The translations under genes and the position numbers were made by a program. This document shows, in pieces, positions 1 through 9,311 of a stretch of DNA of 64,000 bases; the stretch's first letter is position 1, and every line of letters begins with the position of its first letter. The stretch comes from Nostoc sp. FACHB-892. GTDB lineage: Bacteria > Cyanobacteriota > Cyanobacteriia > Cyanobacteriales > Nostocaceae. Below the pieces are notes generated by a model. That model saw nothing but the letters and a program-made list of their open reading frames with translations. It was not told where the DNA came from and ran no database searches. Where the stretch lies: assembly GCF_014698795.1 (NCBI RefSeq), contig NZ_JACJTR010000021.1:80399-144398 (forward strand), in the 5' to 3' direction.

Positions 1-829
1 TTAGCACCACATCAACGGCTTGATTAATAGTTTTGGTGTCGTTTTGGCGATGGGCGATATCCATGATAAACCACATAGCTTCAATACCGTGACCTGGATT
101 AATTAGCCGTCCCTCAAAAGAATCTATGTGAGAACCCTCAGGGGCAACGTTTTCGTACATTAATCCCCGTTCCTGGTCGAGAAAATCGGTCATCACTTCG
201 CGGACAGTCTCAGCTAGGACATTCTCTAGTGTTTCTTTTGGTAGCAACCATTCCATTTCTAGAGTCAGGTTGGCTAAAATCATCGGTACAGCCAATGATT
301 TCATGGGGCGTGTGCCGGGATAGGTTTTATTATATTTGCCCTTCGGGTTATCTTTGCGGCGTAAAACGTTGTTGTAAGCCTGCATCGCCACATCTTTTGC
401 CCATTCTTCGCTGCTAGCGAGTGCATATTTACTAAATGCCATCGCTGCAAAGCAATCAGAGAAGATGTTGTAAGGCTCAACTAGTGGTTTCCCTTCACGG
501 GTGAGGGCAAAGTACCAGTTACCATCACTATCTCTGCCATGTTGGGCGAGAAAATTAGCGCCATTGCTGGCAACTTTCAACCAGTTTTCGCGTTTTTCTA
601 GTTGGTTGTAAAGCATAGAAAAAGTCCACACTTGGCGGTTTTGCAGCCAAATGAATTTGTCGGTATCATAAATTTTGCCATAGCGATCAAGGCAGGTAAA
701 ATAGCCGCCTTGCTGCCAATCGAGAGAATATTTTTCCCAAAATGGGAGGACATCGTTGAGGAGAGCGTTTTTGTAAAGTTCAGCGTAGGCGTAGCCCGCC
801 GGAGGCATCGCTTTAAAATCATACTCCAT
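1..829 (-). CDS. N-acylglucosamine 2-epimerase family protein (3' end beyond window)
   Basis: The reverse strand is open from ATG at 829 to the window edge, giving 276 residues without a stop. The product resembles the AGE / cellobiose 2-epimerase family, alpha/alpha-barrel sugar epimerases that interconvert GlcNAc and ManNAc or related sugars. Visible family features include the N-terminal FWEKYSLDWQQGGYFTCLD stretch, an RQVWTFSMLYN segment and a late NPGHGIEAMWFIMD segment carrying a conserved His. Family members are about 390-400 residues, so roughly the last 30% lies outside. The start is supported by GGAGG at 836-840, seven bases upstream. The exact substrate cannot be told from sequence. 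Confidence 0.88.
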   Translation of the reverse strand, partial: MEYDFKAMPPAGYAYAELYKNALLNDVLPFWEKYSLDWQQGGYFTCLDRYGKIYDTDKFIWLQNRQVWTFSMLYNQLEKRENWLKVASNGANFLAQHGRDSDGNWYFALTREGKPLVEPYNIFSDCFAAMAFSKYALASSEEWAKDVAMQAYNNVLRRKDNPKGKYNKTYPGTRPMKSLAVPMILANLTLEMEWLLPKETLENVLAETVREVMTDFLDQERGLMYENVAPEGSHIDSFEGRLINPGHGIEAMWFIMDIAHRQNDTKTINQAVDVVL

Positions 830-1016
830 AATTTTCCTCCCCTTTTTTCCTAAGACCAACAGCGTAACAGTTATCAGTTACCAACTATCAATCAATTTTC
901 TCAAATTTACAACATTGAAACCGCTTTTAAAAACAGAGTTTACCCGGTTTTTCATTCCCAAAGGTCTGGTGGAAGGTTTACGCTTATTTGGTAAGGTTTT
1001 GAGATATGAGGTTGTT

Positions 1017-1895
1017 ATGAGTCACATTGAACGAGTTGCGATCGTTGGAGGTAACCACGGTAATGAGTTAACAGGAGTACATCTAGTCAAAAGGTTTCAG
1101 CAGTATCCAAATTTAATCAGTCGATCAAGTTTTGAAACTCTGGCATTACTTGGCAATCCCAAAGCTATTGAAGAAGGTAAACGATACATTGACAAGGATT
1201 TAAATCGTTGCTTCACTAATCAAGGCTTACAAAATCTCCAACTATCCAGTTATGAAGATACGCGGGCAAAAGCAATCCAACAGATACTGCAACCGCACAA
1301 TCAGCCATTTGTAGACGTAATTGTTGATTTACACAGTACAACTGCCAATATGGGGTTAAGTCTGATTTTTTGCAATATGCATCCTTTCTTACTTCGGTTA
1401 GGTGCTTATTTAAGTTCTATCAATCCGATGGTAAAGGTTTTTATTAATCCACAATCTAAAGAAGGTGGTTTTCTCCGTTCTTTGTGCGAATTAGGTTTTG
1501 TCATAGAAGTTGGTGCTGTAGCTCAGAATATCTTAAACGCCGAATTATTTCAGCAAACAGAGCAGCTTATTTATGCAATTTTAGACTATTTTGAAGGTTG
1601 CAACCAAGGTAATATTCCGCAGACCAAAAGCACGCTTACATTCTATCAATATATTGAAACAATTGATTATCCTAGAAGCAATCATCAAGAAATTCAAGCT
1701 ATGATTCATCCCCAGCTTCAGTTTAGAGATTATGAGCCTTTGAATCCAGGTGATCCAATGTTTCTGACTTTTACAGGACAAGATATTTTCTACGAGGGAG
1801 CGTCTACTGTTTATCCTATTTTTATTAATGAAGCAGCTTATTACGAGAAAGGAATTGCCATGTATCTCACTCAAAAACAACAAGAGGTAGTTTAA
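1017..1895 (+). CDS. Aspartoacylase (AspA/AstE zinc hydrolase family)
   Basis: A 292-residue protein of the succinylglutamate desuccinylase/aspartoacylase family, which hydrolyses N-acetyl-aspartate or related N-acyl amino acids. It has the zinc-ligand motif GGNHGNELTG near the N-terminus, DKDLNRCF with the substrate-binding Arg, DLHSTT with the third zinc ligand His, and an EVGAV segment with the catalytic Glu. The reading frame is open back to 915, but ATG 1017 is preferred because GAGG lies just upstream and the conserved core begins immediately after it. It is a single gene, and its natural substrate in cyanobacteria is uncertain. Confidence 0.87.
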   Translation: MSHIERVAIVGGNHGNELTGVHLVKRFQQYPNLISRSSFETLALLGNPKAIEEGKRYIDKDLNRCFTNQGLQNLQLSSYEDTRAKAIQQILQPHNQPFVDVIVDLHSTTANMGLSLIFCNMHPFLLRLGAYLSSINPMVKVFINPQSKEGGFLRSLCELGFVIEVGAVAQNILNAELFQQTEQLIYAILDYFEGCNQGNIPQTKSTLTFYQYIETIDYPRSNHQEIQAMIHPQLQFRDYEPLNPGDPMFLTFTGQDIFYEGASTVYPIFINEAAYYEKGIAMYLTQKQQEVV

Positions 1896-1898
1896 GAG

Positions 1899-2050
1899 GT
1901 TGTTTGAAAAGTGGCAAAGTATACTAAGAACCCCTCTCCAAACCTCTCCCCGAAACGGAGAGAGGCTTTGAAAGTCCCATTCTCTTGTAAGGAAGAGGGG
2001 CTGGGGGGTTAGGTTTTCGTGGACTTTTTCACATAACGTGAAAAGTTAGA
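1899..2050. repeat. Dispersed palindromic repeat, family A (diverged copy)
   Basis: Intergenic element with inner inverted blocks (CCTCTCCCCGAAACGGAGAGAGG and GGAAGAGGGG-type stretches). Its right end, read in reverse (CTAACTTTTCACGTTATGTG), matches the terminal repeat of the element at 16520-16657, followed by the same AAACCTAACCCCC core. It is therefore an inverted copy of that family. The left end does not match, so the copy looks truncated or decayed. Confidence 0.7.
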
Positions 2051-2534
2051 AAAACACCAACTAGAAATTTACGCTCGTCAATTGAATTACTGATAATATA
2101 GATTCTCGATAAAATAAACCGGGTAAGAGACACGATCTACATCAGTAGTGCTTATATCATAACTGCACAACAAACTTGAGAAAACTAATCACTTTTAACC
2201 TCACCTAATAATTAGCGATCGCACATACGATCTGCTTTCTTTAGATGGACAAGATGCTTACCTCGCATCCATTTCATGTAATTTATCTGTGCAAATTAGA
2301 AGTTTATTCAGCTTAGTCTCTCTTTTTTTTACGCAATGAGTTGAAAAAATGTTGCAATAAGTTTAAAGTAATATTCTGATTTTCTATGCAACATCTAGAA
2401 AATAACAAGCCAAAATTGGTATATTTAGTTACTTTTTTGCGGTTCAATAGCTGAAAATTTGCTCAAATTATCAAAAAAGATTATTAATTTTATGGTTGAG
2501 AAACAGTTAACTATTGACACAGCAGACAAATAGA
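2051..2534. other. AT-rich intergenic region upstream of the iron-transport genes
   Basis: No convincing gene was seen. This stretch should hold the promoter of the siderophore transport genes. It contains AT-rich blocks of the sort that can bind Fur (for example around 2345-2375 and 2400-2450), but no site could be defined by eye. One HIP1 octamer lies at 2216-2223. Confidence 0.4.
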
Positions 2535-3566
2535 ATGACAAAAGCTTCCACAATGTCACCTAGAGGATGGAAAAAGCCCGAATTATCACCCTTAGCTGGC
2601 CTGGTTTTGGGGCTGGTTATCCTGTCGATTTGCTTGGTATATAGTGTGACTCTAGGCGCAGCAGAAATACCCCTAGACAAGATTTTGGCATCCTTTGTCA
2701 CCTTTGATGGTTCCTATGATCACTTAGTCATCCAGACTGTGAGATTACCGCGATCGCTCATTGGTATCCTTGTAGGCGCAGCTTTAGCTGTTGCAGGAGC
2801 TTTAATGCAAGGTTTGACACGCAACCCTTTGGCAGACCCAGGCATTTTAGGTATTGAGGCGGGTGCAACACTGGCTGTTGTTGGAACAATTTTTGCTTTT
2901 GGTAACTTGCCTTTGAGTGTTTTAACCTTTGTGGCCTTCTTGGGTACAGCAACTACAGCAATTTTAGTCTACTTTCTAGGTTCCTTGGGACGGGGAGGGC
3001 TTACACCCCTGAATTTGACAGTAGCAGGCGCAGCACTCATGGCACTTATCTCCTCCTTAACTACTGCTATTCTCATTGTCAGTCAAAAAACATTAGATGA
3101 AATTAGATTTTGGTTAGCTGGTTCACTGGCTGGTCGCGATATCAACATACTTTTACAGGTACTACCTTTTGTCAGCGTCGGATTATTAGTTGCTTTTGCC
3201 CTTGGTAGACAAATTACTACCATGAGTCTCGGTGAAGATGTAGCAAAAGGTTTAGGTCAACAAACAGCTTGGATCAAAATCATTACAGGCATCAGCGTAG
3301 TTTTACTGGTTGGAAGTTCAGTATCTCTGGCAGGGCCAATCGGTTTTATTGGTTTAGTAGTTCCGCACATTGTGAAATTTTTCATTAAAGCTGATTACCG
3401 TTGGATTTTGCCTTATTCCGCAGTTGTGGGGGCAATTTTAATCTTAATTGCAGATATTGCTGCGCGTGTATTACTCAAACCGCAAGAACTACCTGTAGGT
3501 GTAATGACCGCACTTGTAGGCGCTCCCTTCTTTGTATATCTAGCTAAGTCAAAGGTGAAAAAATGA
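2535..3566 (+). CDS. Iron-siderophore ABC transporter permease (FecCD family)
   Basis: Polytopic inner-membrane permease of the BtuC/FecCD family that moves ferric siderophores from the periplasmic binding protein into the cytoplasm. About 340 residues, normal for the family, with repeated hydrophobic segments, the family motif GLTRNPLADPGILGIEAGA (residues ~90-110), the cytoplasmic coupling region LGEDVAKGLG and GPIGFIGLVVPH. The frame is open to TTG 2514; in-frame ATGs lie at 2535 and 2553 and none has a strong ribosome-binding site, so the start is uncertain by a few codons. Its stop overlaps the start of the next permease (ATGA), implying translational coupling. Confidence 0.92.
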   Translation: MTKASTMSPRGWKKPELSPLAGLVLGLVILSICLVYSVTLGAAEIPLDKILASFVTFDGSYDHLVIQTVRLPRSLIGILVGAALAVAGALMQGLTRNPLADPGILGIEAGATLAVVGTIFAFGNLPLSVLTFVAFLGTATTAILVYFLGSLGRGGLTPLNLTVAGAALMALISSLTTAILIVSQKTLDEIRFWLAGSLAGRDINILLQVLPFVSVGLLVAFALGRQITTMSLGEDVAKGLGQQTAWIKIITGISVVLLVGSSVSLAGPIGFIGLVVPHIVKFFIKADYRWILPYSAVVGAILILIADIAARVLLKPQELPVGVMTALVGAPFFVYLAKSKVKK

Positions 3567-4603
3567 AAGTTGATTGGCTAGTCATCCGTTCCGAAGCGAT
3601 ATCTTTTCGCATAGACCGACGTGTACCACTCATGCTGCTTTGTTTAGCAGCAGTGATTGCAGTGGCAATGGTGATGAATGTAGGACGGGGTGAATACCCA
3701 ATCTCGCCCTTAGATATTGTCAAAACTGTATTAGGGTTAGATACAGGCAACCGGGATCATGCTTTTGTGATTCACAATCTGCGTCTACCCCGTACCCTTG
3801 TAGCTTTTATGGTGGGGGTAGCACTGGCTATTTCTGGTACTATTTTCCAAGGTTTAACACGCAACCCCTTAGCTGACCCTGCTATTATTGGCATCAATGC
3901 TGGGGCAAGCCTAGCAGCCGTTACAGTAATTGTACTATTCCCTTCAGCCCCAATTTACACCTTACCTTTATCAGCCTTTGCTGGTGCTTTGTTGATGGCT
4001 GGTTTAATTTATTGGCTGGCTTGGAACAATGGTAGTTCTCCTCTTCTATTTATTTTGATGGGTATTGGCTTAGATGCGATCGCCAGGGCAATAACTAGCT
4101 TGTTGATTACCTTTGGAGAAATTTATGATGTCAGCAATGCTCTGGTATGGTTGGCTGGCAGTGTCTATGGGCGTACCTGGGAGCAAGTCTTTTTATTGTT
4201 ACCCTGGTTAATTGTTTTTGTGCCTATGGCGTTGACATTAGCAAGACATTTGAATGCCTTGAATTTGGGAGATGATGTTGCCAAAGGTTTAGGTAGTCGT
4301 GTGGAATGGCAGCGTGGTTTACTCGTGCTAGTGGGTGTAGCATTAGCAGGTGCAGGAGTCGCCACCGCCGGCATGATTGGCTTTGTTGGTTTAATTGCAC
4401 CCCATTTAGGAAGACAGTTAGTAGGCACAAATCATGAAGGTTTGATTCCTGTCTCGGCACTGTTGGGGGGAATGATTGTTGTGATGGCAGACTTGGTAGG
4501 AAGAACGCTGTTTGCACCTATTGAACTGCCCTGTGGAGTCGTCACTGCTGCTATTGGCGCTCCTTATTTTCTGTATTTGTTAATTCGTAACCGCAAAAAA
4601 TAA
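3563..4603 (+). CDS. Iron-siderophore ABC transporter permease, second subunit (FecCD family)
   Basis: A 346-residue FecCD-family permease, paralogous to the preceding gene and presumably its heterodimer partner in one importer. It carries GLTRNPLADPAIIGINAGA, NLGDDVAKGLG and GFVGLIAPHLGRQL motifs and about ten hydrophobic segments. The start codon overlaps the upstream stop by four bases. It is followed after about 90 bp by the ATPase gene. The pattern permease-permease-ATPase is that of FecCDE/FepDGC-type ferric siderophore importers; the actual siderophore is unknown. Confidence 0.93.
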   Translation: MKVDWLVIRSEAISFRIDRRVPLMLLCLAAVIAVAMVMNVGRGEYPISPLDIVKTVLGLDTGNRDHAFVIHNLRLPRTLVAFMVGVALAISGTIFQGLTRNPLADPAIIGINAGASLAAVTVIVLFPSAPIYTLPLSAFAGALLMAGLIYWLAWNNGSSPLLFILMGIGLDAIARAITSLLITFGEIYDVSNALVWLAGSVYGRTWEQVFLLLPWLIVFVPMALTLARHLNALNLGDDVAKGLGSRVEWQRGLLVLVGVALAGAGVATAGMIGFVGLIAPHLGRQLVGTNHEGLIPVSALLGGMIVVMADLVGRTLFAPIELPCGVVTAAIGAPYFLYLLIRNRKK

Positions 4604-4694
4604 GAGACTGAGGACTTGGTAAAAATAATACTTTATCAACCCAAACATCAGGTTTTCATAAATCCAAAATCTAAAATCCAAAATGGGAGCAACT

Positions 4695-5498
4695 ATGAAA
4701 GGGCTATCAACCAAAGGTCTGTCTTTAGCTTACGATGGTGTACCAATTATCCGTGACTTGAATTTAGCAATCCCCACTGGAAAAATTAGTGCTTTAGTTG
4801 GTGGTAATGGGTGTGGTAAATCTACCTTATTAAGAGGTTTGGCTAGACTGCTTAAACCTCATGGCGGTACGGTATATCTAGATGGGGAATCTATTTTTCA
4901 GCTTTCCACCAAAGAAGTAGCGCAACAGTTGGGTATTTTACCCCAAGGGCCAGTAGCACCAGAAGGTCTAACAGTACGAGATTTGGTAGCACAAGGGCGT
5001 TATCCTTATCAAAATTGGTTGCAGCAATGGTCATTAAAAGATGAAAAAATTGTCCAACAGGCGCTAGAGATTACAGATTTGTTGAAGTTGGCAGATAGAG
5101 CTTTAGATACTTTATCTGGTGGACAACGACAACGAGCTTGGATTGCAATGGCTTTAGCACAGGATACAGATATTTTATTGTTGGATGAGCCGACTACTTT
5201 TTTAGATTTGGCACATCAAATAGAAGTTCTGGATTTATTGTATGAATTGAACCAAACTCAGGGACGGACTATTGTGATGGTCTTGCATGACTTGAATCAA
5301 GCTTGCCGTTATGCTGATTATTTGGTTGCTGTCAAAGAAGGTCGGATTTTTGCAGCTGGTGAACCCAAACAAGCGATGACCGAAGAAATGGTGCAGGAAG
5401 TCTTTGGGTTGGAGTGTCGTGTTGTTGCTGACCCCGTTGTGGGTACACCGATGTGTGTACCGATAGGACGTAAAGCAAGAAAAAGGAGTCCTATTTAA
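4695..5498 (+). CDS. Iron-siderophore ABC transporter ATP-binding protein (FecE/FepC-like)
   Basis: Cytoplasmic ATPase of the siderophore importer, 267 residues. Visible motifs in order are Walker A (GGNGCGKST), Q-loop region (LGILPQGP), signature LSGGQRQRAWIAMAL, Walker B ILLLDEPTTFLDL and the H-loop in VMVLHDLNQA. An in-frame ATG at 4683 gives four more residues, but ATG 4695 is preferred because GGGAG lies at the right distance before it. The gene lies about 90 bp after the permease pair, and the intervening bases are made of short AAATCCAAAAT-type repeats common in Nostoc spacers. Confidence 0.94.
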   Translation: MKGLSTKGLSLAYDGVPIIRDLNLAIPTGKISALVGGNGCGKSTLLRGLARLLKPHGGTVYLDGESIFQLSTKEVAQQLGILPQGPVAPEGLTVRDLVAQGRYPYQNWLQQWSLKDEKIVQQALEITDLLKLADRALDTLSGGQRQRAWIAMALAQDTDILLLDEPTTFLDLAHQIEVLDLLYELNQTQGRTIVMVLHDLNQACRYADYLVAVKEGRIFAAGEPKQAMTEEMVQEVFGLECRVVADPVVGTPMCVPIGRKARKRSPI

Positions 5499-5527
5499 TT
5501 TCTTAACTTACTTGTCAACAAAGGCAA

Positions 5528-6550
5528 ATGGAAATACTAACACAAGAAGAATATTCGCAACTGCGCGAAGAAAGTATCAAAGCAAATGGTAAGCGATTAT
5601 TAAATCATGATGGATTTGATGAGATTTGGGAGTGTAAAAATAAATTTTCTACAGATTTAGTTTATACGATAGAGCTACGTCCGGGATTTGAAATGAATAT
5701 AGGACTCCATACACATAGTTGTGACTTAAGTTATTGGAGTCCTCATGAGCAGACATTTCCATTAATTTCTAAATTTCTTATTTCTGGAAATTACCGAACA
5801 ATTACCCCAGGCATTAAAGAAATTGCTGATGATTACATTGAGCAAATTGGAAGGAACTACTTATTTTATTTACCTGATTTAAAGGAAATCCATCAGGTTT
5901 TAGCCGGAGAGAATATATTATGTTTATCTATTTGTATAGATATCGATGTATTTAAAACTTTCAGTCAAGGTTTTGAAACATTACCTACTCCATTACAAGC
6001 ATTAATCAATGGAAATTCCCCACGCAGATTTCATTATCCTGTTGGGGAAATTACACCTGTAATGTTTGGAGTTTTGCAGCAAATTCTCAAACCGCCTTTT
6101 CAGGGAATGATGAAGCGGATGTACTTAGAAAGTAAAGTCTTAGAATTGTTAGCTCTGCAATTAAATCAATTTCGGAATTGCGAAGAAGCTATTGGAGCGA
6201 TCGCCAATTTAAGACCTGTAGATATAGAAAAAGTTTATCACGCCAGAGATATTTTAATTCGTCAAGTCGAAAATCCACCATCGCTACTAGATTTAGCAGA
6301 ATTAGTCGGTTTAGGAGAACGCAAACTGCGGTATTGTTTTCGAGAAATATTTGCAACTACCGTATTTGGATATTTACACGACTACCGCATGGAGCAAGCA
6401 AAAATGATGTTAGGCGGAACTAAAATGCAAGTTGCGGAAGTAGCGAATGCTGTTGGTTATTCACACTTGGGTTATTTTGCTAAAGCTTTTAAAAAAAAAT
6501 TTGGAATTTCACCAAAAGAGTTTCAGTTTGGAAAAAAGCCGCTCAAATGA
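5528..6550 (+). CDS. AraC family transcriptional regulator (PchR-like)
   Basis: A 340-residue regulator with a non-conserved N-terminal sensing half and a C-terminal AraC-type double helix-turn-helix (about residues 230-335), including LRYCFREIFATTVFGYLHDYR and VAEVANAVGYSHLGYFAKAFKKKFGISPKEF. AraC proteins beside TonB-receptor genes, such as PchR, usually bind the ferric siderophore and switch on receptor and transporter synthesis. The position here, between the ABC importer and the receptor on the same strand, fits that role. The ATG at 5528 follows an AAGG-type site. The target operator was not identified. Confidence 0.92.
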   Translation: MEILTQEEYSQLREESIKANGKRLLNHDGFDEIWECKNKFSTDLVYTIELRPGFEMNIGLHTHSCDLSYWSPHEQTFPLISKFLISGNYRTITPGIKEIADDYIEQIGRNYLFYLPDLKEIHQVLAGENILCLSICIDIDVFKTFSQGFETLPTPLQALINGNSPRRFHYPVGEITPVMFGVLQQILKPPFQGMMKRMYLESKVLELLALQLNQFRNCEEAIGAIANLRPVDIEKVYHARDILIRQVENPPSLLDLAELVGLGERKLRYCFREIFATTVFGYLHDYRMEQAKMMLGGTKMQVAEVANAVGYSHLGYFAKAFKKKFGISPKEFQFGKKPLK

Positions 6551-6646
6551 TAAAAAATTGCAGCTCTACAGATAGACGGAATTCTGCAAACCTCGTAGTC
6601 TAAGTTGATGAGGTTTTGAGAATTTTTATCTATAGGTGTGAGCGTT

Positions 6647-9208
6647 ATGCAAATAACCTTTGGGAGGTTAAATTGGCAATTATGGGTTGTAACTTTTTTA
6701 CTAGTTGGATCTCAACCAGCTTGGGCAGGTAAAAAAGAATTACAAATACAAAAGTATTTTGCTTCAACAAAAGCAGCAGATTTATTGGTACAGCAACCGA
6801 GCAATCTAGCAGTGGAAATTACTGCTGTTAAAATTACTCAAACAGCTACAGGCATTGAAGTAATTTTGGGAACAAAAAATGCCGAATCGTTGCAAGTAAT
6901 TAACAAAAGCGATGCAAAAAATTTTATAGTAGAAATTCCTAACTCTCAACTACGCTTAACCAACGGTAACTCCTTTCGTGAAGAAAAACCGTTTGCTGGA
7001 ATTACTGAAGTATTGGTAGTTAATCAAGATAGTAATACGGTTCGGGTGACAGTGACGAGTGAGGCCGGGATACCAACAGTTAAGTTATTTGATGGGGATG
7101 AAGGTTTAATTTTAGGTTTGACACCTGCTGCAACTGCGATGCAACCACAGCCGCAGTTAGATAAACCTGCTAATGAGACACCGCAAGAGGAACCGATTGA
7201 GTTAGTGGTGACAGGTGAGCAAGATGGGTATCGCGTGCAGAATGCTACGACTGCAACAAGAACCGACACACCTTTGCGCGATATTCCTCAATCAATTCAG
7301 GTCGTACCCCAAACAGTCCTTCGAGAACAACGAGCCACTCGCTTAGGTGATGCATTGAGAAACGTGAGTGGTGTTAACGCAACCAGAGGATCTGGTGACA
7401 GAGCGGATTCTTTTGTAATTAGAGGCTTCGAGATTTTTAGTGGTAACGTCCTGAATAATGGACTACCCGATCGCACACTTACTGAAACTAGAGACTTATA
7501 CAATGTTGAGAGAGTAGAAGTTCTCAAAGGGCCAGCTTCAGTGCTGTATGGTTTAGGAAACCCCGGCGGCACAGTGAACATCGTCACAAAACAGCCTCTT
7601 CGTGACCCCTTTTATCAGATAGAAGCCACAGTTGGGAATTATGATTTATATCGAGGTGCTATCGACTTCTCTGGGCCTTTGAATGATTCTAAGACGGTAC
7701 TGTATCGTCTAAATCTTGCCTACCAAGATTCTGGTAGTTATATTGATTTTATTGGTAATCGCTCATTCTTTGCTGCACCTGCAATCAGTGTGGCACTCAG
7801 CGAAAATACAACCGTGACATTCGAGGCTGAATACTCCAATAAGACCATTGATTCTAGGTCAGTTGTTGTCCTACCAGCAGTTGGTACTGTGCTGCCTGGC
7901 CCAGATGGTCGCCGGATTCCACGCGATCGCACCGTGTATGAACCAGACGGTTATTCTGAAATTGAAACCACAAGGCTAGGGTATCGATTAGAGCATCGAT
8001 TTAGCGAAAACTGGTTATTGCGAAACGATTTCCGCGTCACTTTTGATCATTATAGTGATAACGATCAAACGTTTTTTCTTGGTCTTGACGATGACGGTCG
8101 AACTGCAAATCGGAGTACTTATACTTCCAAGAGCGATGCTAATATTTATAACCTCACAACAGATATATCTGGGCGCTTTTCAACTGGCTCAATTGAACAC
8201 CAGTTGTTGTTTGGTATCAATTTGAGCCGATTTGATGAGTTTAACAATTTCGGAATTGATTTAGCAGAGCTTGCCCCACTTGATATCTACAATCCTATTT
8301 ATCGTCAGCCAATCGCTGGTCGAATTGATACGGTATACGATGATAGTTCTCGTTTAACAGACACATTGGGCATTTATATTCAAGATCAAATTGCGATCGC
8401 TAATAACCTAAAGCTTTTGCTCGGTGGTAGATTCGATTTGTTCACGCAAAAGAATAAGAATTTTCTAGGAGATACACAGGAGACTCAAGGGGGCGATGCC
8501 TTTACACCTCGTGTAGGGATTGTCTATCAACCCATTCCAGCCATTTCGCTGTATACCAGTTACAGTCAATCCTTTAACCCTACCCAAGGAAGGGCTGAAG
8601 ATGGTAGTCTATTTGAACCAGAACGGGGTACTCAGTATGAAGTTGGTGTTAAAGCAGAGTTGAATAGCCAACTTGCAGCAACCCTAGCTTTTTATGATTT
8701 AACACGCTCCAATCTATTGACACAAAACCCCGACCCGGAGTCCCGTTTTCAGATTCAAACAGGTAAACAACGAAGTCGAGGAATTGAATTAGATATTTCT
8801 GGGGAAATCTTACCTGGGTTAAATGTTTTTGCGGGCTACGCCTACACAGATGCACGAATTATTGAAGATAATCAGTTCGCAGATGGCAATCGTTTGACTA
8901 ATACCCCTAAACATAGCTTTAATCTTTGGACAACTTACGAAATCCAATCTGGGGATCTCCAAGGACTAGGGTTTGGCTTAGGGTTATTTTATATTGGCGA
9001 TCGCACGGGAGATTTAGATAACTCCTTTGAAGTGCCTAGTTATTTACGCACCGATGCAACAGTTTTTTACCGAAAAGATAGAATGCGAGTCTCATTGAAC
9101 GTGAAAAACTTGTTAGATACAGATTATTTTGTATCTGTATCCAGTAGAGATTTTGTTCTGCGGGGCGATCCATTCACTATATCAGGTACAATTTCTTGGG
9201 AGTTTTAA
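6647..9208 (+). CDS. TonB-dependent siderophore receptor with N-terminal AMIN domain
   Basis: Outer-membrane ferric-siderophore receptor of about 853 residues. A signal peptide ends at ...SQPAWA. It is followed by an AMIN-type domain (roughly residues 55-155), a spacer rich in Pro, Gln and Glu, a plug domain starting near TDTPLRDIPQSIQVVP with VERVEVLKGPASVLYG and GGTVNIVTK, and a 22-strand beta-barrel ending in the usual terminal Phe (ISWEF). An N-terminal AMIN domain is characteristic of cyanobacterial TonB receptors. An in-frame GTG at 6638 is an alternative start. It belongs functionally with the importer genes upstream and the binding protein downstream. Confidence 0.95.
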   Translation: MQITFGRLNWQLWVVTFLLVGSQPAWAGKKELQIQKYFASTKAADLLVQQPSNLAVEITAVKITQTATGIEVILGTKNAESLQVINKSDAKNFIVEIPNSQLRLTNGNSFREEKPFAGITEVLVVNQDSNTVRVTVTSEAGIPTVKLFDGDEGLILGLTPAATAMQPQPQLDKPANETPQEEPIELVVTGEQDGYRVQNATTATRTDTPLRDIPQSIQVVPQTVLREQRATRLGDALRNVSGVNATRGSGDRADSFVIRGFEIFSGNVLNNGLPDRTLTETRDLYNVERVEVLKGPASVLYGLGNPGGTVNIVTKQPLRDPFYQIEATVGNYDLYRGAIDFSGPLNDSKTVLYRLNLAYQDSGSYIDFIGNRSFFAAPAISVALSENTTVTFEAEYSNKTIDSRSVVVLPAVGTVLPGPDGRRIPRDRTVYEPDGYSEIETTRLGYRLEHRFSENWLLRNDFRVTFDHYSDNDQTFFLGLDDDGRTANRSTYTSKSDANIYNLTTDISGRFSTGSIEHQLLFGINLSRFDEFNNFGIDLAELAPLDIYNPIYRQPIAGRIDTVYDDSSRLTDTLGIYIQDQIAIANNLKLLLGGRFDLFTQKNKNFLGDTQETQGGDAFTPRVGIVYQPIPAISLYTSYSQSFNPTQGRAEDGSLFEPERGTQYEVGVKAELNSQLAATLAFYDLTRSNLLTQNPDPESRFQIQTGKQRSRGIELDISGEILPGLNVFAGYAYTDARIIEDNQFADGNRLTNTPKHSFNLWTTYEIQSGDLQGLGFGLGLFYIGDRTGDLDNSFEVPSYLRTDATVFYRKDRMRVSLNVKNLLDTDYFVSVSSRDFVLRGDPFTISGTISWEF

Positions 9209-9311
9209 GAAAAACTTATCTAAACACAGTCCTAGTCTTCTAGACAACCTGCCAAATTTTAGTAAAAGAACAATATTCCTCACAATCACAAAGAGAGCCA
9301 TTAGTACAATT